A stretch of 24,781 bases of DNA, taken from assembly GCA_030146605.1 (NCBI GenBank), contig JASLBO010000271.1, positions 1-24,781 on the forward strand, written 5' to 3'. The DNA is from Sphingomonas sp. (lineage in GTDB: Bacteria > Pseudomonadota > Alphaproteobacteria > Sphingomonadales > Sphingomonadaceae). Below, piece after piece: positions 15,674 to 22,448 of the stretch. The position numbers were made by a program, and so were the translations under genes. The stretch's first letter is position 1. Every line of letters begins with the position of its first letter. The notes under the pieces were generated by a model. It was not told the origin of the DNA, ran no database searches, and saw only the letters and a list, made by a program, of their open reading frames with translations.

Positions 15674-17206
15674 ATGGCCACCAGCGCGCCCGCGCCCACC
15701 GCTTCCGGGCAACGCCCCGTCCGCCTGATCAACTATCTCGCTTACGGCTCGAACGACGTGCTCGGCGCGGGATCGATGGCGGTTATCTCGGGCTGGGTGC
15801 TGTTCTTCTACACCACTTTTTGCGGGCTCGACGCGTGGCAGGCGGGGCTGATCTTCCTCGTCGCGCGCGTGCTCGACGCGATCGCCTCGCCGATCATCGG
15901 CCACATCTCCGACAATATGGGCCAGACCCCGCTCGGCCGCCGCTTCGGACGCCGGCGCTTCTTCATCCTCGCCGCGATTCCGTTGCTCCCCAGCTTTGCG
16001 ATCATGTGGGTCTCGGGGATGGGCTTCTGGTATTATCTCGTCACCTACGTGCTGTTCGAGCTGGTCTACGCGATGGAGATCATCCCGTACGAGACGCTCG
16101 CCGCGGAGATGGGCAAGGATTTCAGGACCAAGGCCAAATTCGCCACCACCCGCATCCTCTTCGCCCAGGCGAGCGCGATCCTCGCGGGCTTCCTGCCCGG
16201 ATGGCTGATCGAGGCGCTGGGCAAGGACAGCGCCGATACCTTCCTCTATATGGGCATCCTGTTCAGCGGCCTGTTCATGCTGGCGGCGGGCCTGCTCTTC
16301 CTGTTCAGCTGGGAGCGGCCCGCATCGGAAGTCGCGGCGCTGCGCCCGGCGGGCGATCAGCGGCCCAGCCTCGGATCCGCAGTCAAGGCGCTGTACCGCA
16401 ATTTGTTCTCCACCTTCCGGATCCGCGCCTTCCGGCTCCATCTCGGCATGTATCTGGGCGGCTACATCAGCCAGGACGTGTTCAACGCGGCGTTCACGTT
16501 CTTCGTGGTGTTCGCGCTGGCAGGATCGATCACGATCGCCTCCTCGCTGCTCGGCACGATGTACATGGTCCAGTTCGTCGCGGTGGCGATCGCCAGCTAT
16601 GTGGCGCTGCGCAAATCGCCGTCGCGGGCCTATCAGCTCGCCGCGATCAGCTTCGCGATCGGCGTGATCGTCCTGCTGGTGATGTGGAACGCCGGCGTGC
16701 GCTCGACCGACGCGCTGATCTGGGTGCCGATCGTCCTTGCCGGGCTCGGCCGCGGCGCGCTCAACTACATCCCCTGGGCGACCTATAATTACATGGCCGA
16801 TGTCGACGAGATCGTCACCGGCCGCCGCCGCGAGGGCGCCTTTGCCGGGGTGATGACCTTCGTCCGCAAAATGACGCAATCCGCAGCAGTCTTCGGCGTC
16901 ACCACGATCATGAGCTGGGGCGGCTTCGTCTCGGGCGCCAAGGTCCAGAGCGATCAGGCGATCCTCACGCTGGCGATCGTACTCGGCGTCGGTACGATCG
17001 CGGTGCTGGCGTGCGGCATCCTCGTCTCGTTCCGCTTCAAGCTCAATTCGGCGACGCACGACGTGCTGATGGCCGAGATCGACCGGCTCAAGGCGGGCGA
17101 CACGACGCCGCCGGCGCCCGAGACCCGCGCGATCGTCGAGGATCTCACCGGCTGGAAATACGAGCAGCTATGGGGCAACAACCCCGTCGCCGGCATCCGC
17201 CGCTGA
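15674..17206 (+). CDS. GPH-family sugar:cation symporter (MFS superfamily), probable pectin oligosaccharide importer
   Basis: A 510-residue inner-membrane transporter with about 12 hydrophobic segments. Seen: NYLAYGSNDVLG at the N-terminus, then DAIASPIIGHISDNMGQTPLGRRFGRRRFF, the signature loop between helices 2 and 3 of the glycoside-pentoside-hexuronide:cation symporters (quoted in part: GHISDNMGQT and GRRFGRRRFF). The family couples uptake of glycosides or uronides to H+ or Na+. The ATG at 15674 is chosen because GAGAGGAAC precedes it; a TTG at 15647 would add nine unlikely residues. Divergent from PL22 with a shared control region, so it likely imports unsaturated galacturonate- or rhamnogalacturonate-disaccharides for cytoplasmic GH105/GH28. 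Substrate is inferred from context only. Confidence 0.88.
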   Translation: MATSAPAPTASGQRPVRLINYLAYGSNDVLGAGSMAVISGWVLFFYTTFCGLDAWQAGLIFLVARVLDAIASPIIGHISDNMGQTPLGRRFGRRRFFILAAIPLLPSFAIMWVSGMGFWYYLVTYVLFELVYAMEIIPYETLAAEMGKDFRTKAKFATTRILFAQASAILAGFLPGWLIEALGKDSADTFLYMGILFSGLFMLAAGLLFLFSWERPASEVAALRPAGDQRPSLGSAVKALYRNLFSTFRIRAFRLHLGMYLGGYISQDVFNAAFTFFVVFALAGSITIASSLLGTMYMVQFVAVAIASYVALRKSPSRAYQLAAISFAIGVIVLLVMWNAGVRSTDALIWVPIVLAGLGRGALNYIPWATYNYMADVDEIVTGRRREGAFAGVMTFVRKMTQSAAVFGVTTIMSWGGFVSGAKVQSDQAILTLAIVLGVGTIAVLACGILVSFRFKLNSATHDVLMAEIDRLKAGDTTPPAPETRAIVEDLTGWKYEQLWGNNPVAGIRR

Positions 17207-17499
17207 TGCTGCGCGGGCTCCGCCGGTCGCGCCCGATGCGCGAGAAGGTTGACCGATAATCACGGCTGGTGGCAGGCGCGCAGCGGGCTCGCGGGTATCG
17301 TACAATGGCATGCCGGCCGGCTGGCGCCTGGGTCGTCGCCAGCGCCAAAAGGCCAAGTCCCGCACCGTAGAATTCACGTATCCCGTTCCGCCCTCGCTTC
17401 GTTCACTGGCGCCGGCGATCGCATTCGCTGCCGCCACGCCACCGTTCCACCAGAATCACCCGCCGTGAGCAGATCGGGCCGCATATGCGCACGCCCGCC
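17207..17499. other. Intergenic region between convergent symporter and DUF4861 genes
   Basis: About 290 bp with no gene I can support. Short open frames on both strands (for example minus 17168-17437 and plus 17249-17569) lack a ribosome binding site or recognisable protein features and overlap real genes. A weak inverted repeat (TGGCGC at 17322-17327, GCGCCA at 17342-17347, preceded on the minus strand reading by other GC-rich sequence) could help terminate one of the converging transcripts. Confidence 0.5.
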
Positions 17500-18486
17500 T
17501 CACTGGCGCGCGCCGCCGGCGGGCAAATCCGCCGGCACCCGAAAATCCAGCTTCTCGCCAGCTGCATAGGCGTCCCATGACGCGCGCGTGTGGAAGCCGC
17601 CCTCGCCCTTGTCCCACGCGGAGCCGGAGTAATAGACGAAGGGTTTGCCCGGTGTGACGCGCAGCACGACAAGATGGTTGTCGGCGTCGGCGCGTATCTC
17701 CGCGATAGTGCCTGGATCGACCCGAATCGCGATCGCCATTCGGCCATGATCGCCGTCCGATGGTCCCCACCACGCGATCAGGCCCCTCGCCCGGTCGACC
17801 GTGAGTTCACCGGCGCCCTGCCCTGTGGTCCGCTTGCCGATGCCGATGCCGACCAGCAGCTGCTTCGGGTCATCGGACGAAATCGTCGAGACCATCCGCG
17901 TGAAGTTCGTGCCGAGCGGGAGGGTGAAGCGGCGCGTCTCCCACACCTTGCGTTTCACATCCACCGGCCACGGCGCGTAATCGACGGTGAAATCGGCGGA
18001 TTGCCCACCGGCAGACAGGATGCGGTGCCGGATATAGTTGCGCGAGGTCCAAAGCTTGTTGTCGTGCCAGATGCCGAGCCCACCGGCGCCGCGGGTGGCG
18101 CCGACATTGTAGAAGTCGAGGCCTTCGCCGCGATAGCTGTGCTGGTCGCCGCTGCGCAACTGCCGGTCGGCAAAGGGCCAGCGCACATTCTTGCCCCACG
18201 AATCGATCCCCGATCCCGATGGCGGCTCCGCGGCCTCCAGCGCATGCCCGTAAATCCGATGCGCGGTGCGATCATTCTCCCACAGCAGATCATCGTAGCG
18301 ATAGTCGGCGCGCACCACGGCAGCCTGAGCCTCCCGGCTGGGCGGCGGCGGCAGCGACCCTGCGATGGTCGGCATTTCGGGCGCGTCGGCACGCTGTGTC
18401 GCGGCGGGCACCGCCGCGATTACCGCAAACAGGAACGCCATTGTCGCGGGCGCTCGCCTGCTGCTCAGGATGGCCGAAGTCTGCAT
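17500..18486 (-). CDS. Secreted DUF4861 family protein, function unknown
   Basis: A 328-residue protein I place in DUF4861 by its pattern: WENDRTAHRIYGHALE near residue 70, SGIDSWGKNVRWPF, then GEGLDFYNVGATRGAGGLGIW, and KLWTSRNYIRHRIL. The C-terminal half is beta-rich with GIGIGKR and FVYYSGSAWDKG. A signal peptide is visible (about residues 1-29, MQTSAIL to AAT), so it is exported. The start at 18486 is chosen because AGGGAGAG lies just upstream and the signal peptide begins there; a longer frame from 18606 adds 40 non-signal residues. From what I recall, DUF4861 proteins recur in pectin and uronate utilisation loci, but I know of no settled activity. Divergent from the GntR gene, so a shared regulator is plausible. 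It could be a glycan hydrolase, lyase or binding protein. Confidence 0.75.
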   Translation of the reverse strand: MQTSAILSSRRAPATMAFLFAVIAAVPAATQRADAPEMPTIAGSLPPPPSREAQAAVVRADYRYDDLLWENDRTAHRIYGHALEAAEPPSGSGIDSWGKNVRWPFADRQLRSGDQHSYRGEGLDFYNVGATRGAGGLGIWHDNKLWTSRNYIRHRILSAGGQSADFTVDYAPWPVDVKRKVWETRRFTLPLGTNFTRMVSTISSDDPKQLLVGIGIGKRTTGQGAGELTVDRARGLIAWWGPSDGDHGRMAIAIRVDPGTIAEIRADADNHLVVLRVTPGKPFVYYSGSAWDKGEGGFHTRASWDAYAAGEKLDFRVPADLPAGGARQ

Positions 18487-18508
18487 TGCATCTCTCCCTG
18501 ACGTGCCG

Positions 18509-18526
18509 GCCGCACCGGACTGCGGC
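18509..18526 (-). other. Small hairpin in the DUF4861 leader
   Basis: Perfect 6-bp stem GCCGCA/TGCGGC with a 6-base loop, 23 bases upstream of the DUF4861 start codon on the transcribed minus strand. It may be chance in GC-rich DNA or a leader structure. Confidence 0.3.
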
Positions 18527-18612
18527 TCCGCTATCCTTGCCGTGCTATGGCACGAATGCCCTTTCGGGAACGGCTCGCGGCCTGATCGACCATCTGTCCA
18601 TTGCAAAACGAA

Positions 18613-18640
18613 TTTATTTAAGTTTCATATGACTGATAAT
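18613..18640 (+). promoter_or_regulatory. Candidate gntR promoter
   Basis: In an unusually AT-rich stretch, a -35-like TTTATT (18613-18618) is separated by 16 bp from a -10-like GATAAT (18635-18640). The spacer contains ATATGAC (18627-18633), one mismatch from the GTATGAC element downstream. The -35 is poor, so confidence is low. Confidence 0.3.
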
Positions 18641-18667
18641 GCGTACACTCAAGCCAGTATGACGCAT
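18639..18667. promoter_or_regulatory. Candidate GntR autoregulatory site with GTATGAC core
   Basis: An inverted repeat ATGCGT (18639-18644) / ACGCAT (18662-18667) encloses GTATGAC at 18657-18663. GT-N3-AC is the type of core bound by FadR-subfamily GntR proteins. The same GTATGAC lies upstream of receptor 2 (19553-19559). Position just after the candidate promoter and 30 bases before the gntR start fits negative autoregulation. Confidence 0.35.
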
Positions 18668-18696
18668 CAGGGCGTCGACGCCGGGAGAGTTGACAC

Positions 18697-19470
18697 GTGA
18701 GGCAGGGCGGCACCGACGCTGTGCACGACAATCGGCTGGCGCTTCGCAAGCGGCGGCCGTCGCTGGTCGACGCCGCCTGTGAGCATATCCGTACCAGCAT
18801 CCTCTCCGGTACCTACCGGCCCGGTGCCCAGCTTCCTACCGAGGCCGAGTTCGTCGACGTGCTCGGCGTGAGCCGGACGGTGATTCGCGAAGCGATCGCG
18901 CGGCTCGGCGCAGCGGGATTGGTCGAGGCCCGACAAGGAAAAGGGCTCTTCGTCAGCGAGACCGCGCGCTACCAGGCATTCCAGGTCACTCGCGACGAGG
19001 TCGAGAATCTCAGCGACGTGATTCAGCTGCTCGAGCTGCGGCTCTGCGTCGAGACGGAGATGGCCGCGTTGGCCGCGGAGCGCCGCAGCGAGGTGGATAT
19101 TATGAGCATGCGGCAGCAGCTCAAGATCCTCGGCGAGGCGGCGGTCGGCCTCGAGGATTCGGTCAAGGCCGATGTCGAGTTCCACAGCGTCATCGCCCGG
19201 GCGAGCAAGAACACGTATTACGCCAAGCTGATCGACTTCCTCGGCATCCGGCTGGTTCCGCCGCGCTCGCTCTATCTGCGGCAGGGCCAGGCATATGGCG
19301 GCGACAGCTACAAGGCAGTGATCAGCGAAGAGCATGAGGCGATCCTCGACGCCATCATCCGCAGTGATCCAGACGCCGCGCGGATAGCCGCGCGGACTCA
19401 TATGAGCAGCAGCCTCAAACGGCACCGCGAATTGCGCGACTTCATGTCCGCCAACAGCCCGAAGGGCTGA
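18697..19470 (+). CDS. GntR-family transcriptional regulator, FadR subfamily
   Basis: A 257-residue DNA-binding regulator. Seen: an N-terminal winged helix-turn-helix at about residues 25-90 (SILSGTYRPGAQLPTEAEF, then LGVSRTVIREAIARL, then GLVEARQGKGLFV), followed by an all-helical FadR C-terminal (FCD) effector domain with ELR near 113, DVEFHSVIARAS near 166-177, and EEHEAILDAI with the His residues used for metal or acid-ligand binding. The start is GTG with GGGAGAG 7 bases upstream. The family often senses sugar acids or uronates; here the inducer could be a galacturonate, rhamnonate or derived keto-acid. Divergent from DUF4861 and 110 bp ahead of receptor 2, so it probably controls both and itself. 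It need not be the regulator of the RG-I units to the left. Confidence 0.9.
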   Translation: MRQGGTDAVHDNRLALRKRRPSLVDAACEHIRTSILSGTYRPGAQLPTEAEFVDVLGVSRTVIREAIARLGAAGLVEARQGKGLFVSETARYQAFQVTRDEVENLSDVIQLLELRLCVETEMAALAAERRSEVDIMSMRQQLKILGEAAVGLEDSVKADVEFHSVIARASKNTYYAKLIDFLGIRLVPPRSLYLRQGQAYGGDSYKAVISEEHEAILDAIIRSDPDAARIAARTHMSSSLKRHRELRDFMSANSPKG

Positions 19471-19520
19471 ACCGAACCAACATTACAGACCTGAAAGACA
19501 ACGCAGGCACCGAACAATCC

Positions 19521-19547
19521 AGGCAGAATAATAAGATCAATCTGCCT
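19521..19547 (+). promoter_or_regulatory. Inverted repeat in the leader of receptor 2
   Basis: Perfect 7-bp arms AGGCAGA (19521-19527) and TCTGCCT (19541-19547) around 13 AT-rich bases. No T-run follows, so it does not look like a terminator for gntR; an operator is more likely. Confidence 0.4.
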
Positions 19548-19550
19548 AGC

Positions 19551-19560
19551 TTGTATGACA
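19551..19560. promoter_or_regulatory. Candidate GntR site upstream of receptor 2
   Basis: TTGTATGACA contains the palindromic TGT-N3-ACA core, compatible with FadR-subfamily GntR operators, and repeats the GTATGAC found upstream of gntR. It lies 20 bases before the receptor 2 start codon. Confidence 0.35.
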
Positions 19561-19579
19561 TCTTATAGGGAGAGGTTCA

Positions 19580-22366
19580 TTGAAGATCGGTCTTCGCGCC
19601 TCCGCGGCGCTGATCGCGCTCGTCAGCAGCGCCCCCATTGCGTGGGCGCAAACCGCGCCGGCCGCAGATCCGTCCGCTGGTCAGGATGCCATGAGTCCGG
19701 CCCCGAGCGAGGGGCAGGACACAGGCGAGATCGTGGTCACCGGTATCCGCCAGAGCCTTGCCCGCGCCGCCGCGATCAAGCGCGAGTCGACCGCCGTGGT
19801 CGACTCGATCGTCGCCGAGGACATTGGCAAGCTGCCTGACCTGACCACCGCATCGGCGCTCCAGCGCGTGCCCGGCGTGCAGGTCGTCGTCGGCGGCAAC
19901 AACGAGATCGTCGGCGCCCGCATCCGCGGCCTCGACGACATCATCACCACCCTCAACGGGCGCGAGATCTTCACCGGTGTCGGCCGCGGCTTCTCGTTCC
20001 AGGATCTGCCCGCCGAAGCACTTGCTGGAGTCGATGTCTACAAGTCGAACTCGGCGGAACGGATCGAAGGCGGCGTGGCCGGCGGCGTCAATATGCGCCT
20101 GCGCCGCGCGCTCGACTTCAAGGAACTGACGATCGCGGGCAGCGTCCGCGCGACCTATCTGCAAGAGGCAGGCTCGGACAACACGCTCAATCCGGCGGCA
20201 AGCTTGCTGGTCGCAAACCGCTGGTCGACGGGCAGCGGCGATATCGCGGCGATGCTCGGCATTTCCTATCAGCGCAACAAATATGCCCGGCCGATCGCGT
20301 GGAACGACTGGACGCGCGCCACCAGCGCCGCGCCTGCCGGATCACCCCCGAACCTGCAGGCGCCGACCGGCTTCGCCGCCGCCATCGAATTCGGCCATTA
20401 CGAGCGCCCGCAGGCCAATTTCTCGCTCGAATGGGCGCCGGACACGACCACCAAGATCTATGTCGAGGGGCTGTTCGCGGGCTATCGCGGCAATGTGTTT
20501 CAGGCGCGGCCGACCTTCCGCGGATTCACCGGTACGTCGTTCGAGGCGACCGCCGGCGATACCTGCGAGGATTTCGCGGTCGGCCCCGAGGGCTATTATT
20601 CGGGCAATGTCCGCAGCCCGGGCAATCCGACGGGTACCGGCACCATCCGCGCGTTGTGCAACGCCACCGGCTACACCGCGCGCAACATCGAATATTACAC
20701 CGCGACCGTCGCCAACAAGGCGCGCACCGACATCTATGTGCTGGCGACCGGGTTCAACAAGGAATTCGGCGCGCTCACCTGGAATACCGACATTTCCTAT
20801 GAATCCTCGACCAACCGGAACAACAGCTTCCGCGTCGATATCGGCAAGCGCATCGCCGAACTGGTCCAGGTCCGCGACGTCGATCACGAGGTCCACGCGA
20901 CGATGCCGGGCAATCCGATGAACGACGCCGCCGGGCTCGCTTTCGCCAACGGCATGACCGAGGACATCAACCGCAGCCGCGGCACGCTCTGGGCGGTCAT
21001 GAGCGACATGAAATATGATTTCGACGGCGGCTTCCTCGATTATATCCAGGGCGGCTTTCGCGTCGCGCGGCGCAAGGCCGATTTCGAGCAGTATCTCGGC
21101 GGCCCGCCGGCGCCCGGCGGCTCGTTCGTGACGCCGCTCGCCACCGCCGGCCTGCCCGCAGATTTTCTCGTGCAGGCGCCGGGCGTGCCGCAGATGAACG
21201 ACGGCGCGTCCTTCCTGCAGATCGACCCGAACTATTTGACCCAGGAGTCGATCAAGCGGCAGCTTCGCACCCTGTACCGCATCTCGCCGAACACCCCCGC
21301 TTTCGATCCGACCCGCGACTATGACGCGCAGGAGAAGAGCTATGCCGGCTTCCTGCAGGCCGGATACGCCTTTTCGCTGAGCGATACGATTTCGGTCGAC
21401 GGCATGGTCGGCGCGCGCCTCACCCGCACCAGCCGGGAGATTGCCGGTTCGGGCCGCGTCACCGATCCGGCGACGAGCACCTCGAGCGTCGTGCTGGTCC
21501 AGCGTTCGACCAGCGACACCGATCTGCTGCCCAATGCCAGCGCCCGGATCAAGTTAGGCGGCGGCTTCCAGTCGCGCTTCAACTATTCGAAGACGCTGTC
21601 GCGGCCCGGCTTCGGCCAGCTCAACCCCGGCCTAAGCTATGTCGTCTCCTATGTGAACACGATCCAGAACTCGGGGTCGGGCGGCAATCCCGATCTCAAG
21701 CCGCAAAAGGCCGACAGCTTCGATGCCTCGCTCGAATATTATTTCGGCAGCAGCAATTATGTCTCGGCGGTCGCCTTCTATCGCAACATCAAGGACCGGA
21801 TCATCTCCGGCACCGAGGTCCGCACCATCGACGGCCTGCAATACGTCATCTCGACGCCGCGCAATCTCGGCTCGGCCACGATCAAGGGCGTCGAGGTGGG
21901 CGGGCAGCTCTTCCTCGATTTCCTGCCCGAGGGGCTCGACGGCCTCGGCGTGATCGGCAACTTCACGGTCATCGACAGCGAAGTGACCACGCCGGGCGAC
22001 CGGCTGGAGGGCCTGCCGCTGCTTGGCGTCTCCAAATACAATTACAACGCCGGGCTGATCTACGAAAAATACGGGATCTCGGCGCGCGCGATCTACACCT
22101 ATCGCTCGCAATATTTCGATAGCGACATCACCAACGGCCTGTCGCTGCGACCGGTGTCGATCCCGGTCGGGCTCAACGGCATCCGCGCCGCGGGGCGCCT
22201 CGACTTCGGCCTGAACTATGACGTGACGCCCGGGATCACGGTCAGCCTCGCCGGCACGAACGTCACCGGCCAGCGGACGCGCAACTTCGAATCGCGCGAG
22301 GATTTCGTCCGCGAAGTGCGCAACGACGACACGACCTACTCGCTCGGGGTACGCTTCAACTTCTGA
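19580..22366 (+). CDS. TonB-dependent outer-membrane receptor 2
   Basis: A 928-residue TonB-dependent receptor of the same Xanthomonas/Caulobacter class as receptor 1. Seen: signal peptide about residues 1-24 (ending AWAQ), TonB box EIVVTGIR at 50-57, plug with VDSIVAEDIGKLPDL and RVPGVQVVVGG, NGREIFTG, FQDLPAEALAGVDVYKS, and a barrel ending in TYSLGVRFNF with the terminal aromatic. The start is TTG at 19580, preceded by GGGAGAGG; no ATG is available before the signal peptide, so a non-AUG start is likely. The barrel differs from that of receptor 1, pointing to a different ligand. It follows the GntR gene and precedes the PHP-like gene by 82 bp, so the last two are probably one transcript. 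Substrate unknown; a second pectic or uronate-rich glycan is a reasonable guess. Confidence 0.88.
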   Translation: MKIGLRASAALIALVSSAPIAWAQTAPAADPSAGQDAMSPAPSEGQDTGEIVVTGIRQSLARAAAIKRESTAVVDSIVAEDIGKLPDLTTASALQRVPGVQVVVGGNNEIVGARIRGLDDIITTLNGREIFTGVGRGFSFQDLPAEALAGVDVYKSNSAERIEGGVAGGVNMRLRRALDFKELTIAGSVRATYLQEAGSDNTLNPAASLLVANRWSTGSGDIAAMLGISYQRNKYARPIAWNDWTRATSAAPAGSPPNLQAPTGFAAAIEFGHYERPQANFSLEWAPDTTTKIYVEGLFAGYRGNVFQARPTFRGFTGTSFEATAGDTCEDFAVGPEGYYSGNVRSPGNPTGTGTIRALCNATGYTARNIEYYTATVANKARTDIYVLATGFNKEFGALTWNTDISYESSTNRNNSFRVDIGKRIAELVQVRDVDHEVHATMPGNPMNDAAGLAFANGMTEDINRSRGTLWAVMSDMKYDFDGGFLDYIQGGFRVARRKADFEQYLGGPPAPGGSFVTPLATAGLPADFLVQAPGVPQMNDGASFLQIDPNYLTQESIKRQLRTLYRISPNTPAFDPTRDYDAQEKSYAGFLQAGYAFSLSDTISVDGMVGARLTRTSREIAGSGRVTDPATSTSSVVLVQRSTSDTDLLPNASARIKLGGGFQSRFNYSKTLSRPGFGQLNPGLSYVVSYVNTIQNSGSGGNPDLKPQKADSFDASLEYYFGSSNYVSAVAFYRNIKDRIISGTEVRTIDGLQYVISTPRNLGSATIKGVEVGGQLFLDFLPEGLDGLGVIGNFTVIDSEVTTPGDRLEGLPLLGVSKYNYNAGLIYEKYGISARAIYTYRSQYFDSDITNGLSLRPVSIPVGLNGIRAAGRLDFGLNYDVTPGITVSLAGTNVTGQRTRNFESREDFVREVRNDDTTYSLGVRFNF

Positions 22367-22448
22367 GCCTATCGACGCATGCCCCGCCCATGGCCGATAG
22401 CGCGGGCCAGCGAACTAATGCCGGAAACGGCGACGACAGGAGGATGGC

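Noticed and set aside
15554..17059. 501-codon minus-strand frame over the symporter
   Set aside because: Highly charged Asp/Glu/Arg/His-rich composition typical of antisense to a membrane protein; the sense frame has the GPH signature.
17168..17437. 89-codon minus-strand frame between the symporter and DUF4861 genes
   Set aside because: Overlaps the end of the symporter gene, no ribosome binding site, no recognisable similarity.
17249..17569. 106-codon plus-strand frame in the same gap
   Set aside because: Runs antisense into the DUF4861 gene, low-complexity Arg/Pro/Ser composition, no start signal.
18487..18606. 40-residue N-terminal extension of the DUF4861 protein
   Set aside because: Would bury the signal peptide; ATG at 18486 has AGGGAGAG upstream.
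22369..22400. CTATCG/CGATAG inverted repeat between receptor 2 and the PHP-like gene as a terminator
   Set aside because: Short arms, 20-base loop and no T-run, so separate transcription of the two genes is not supported.
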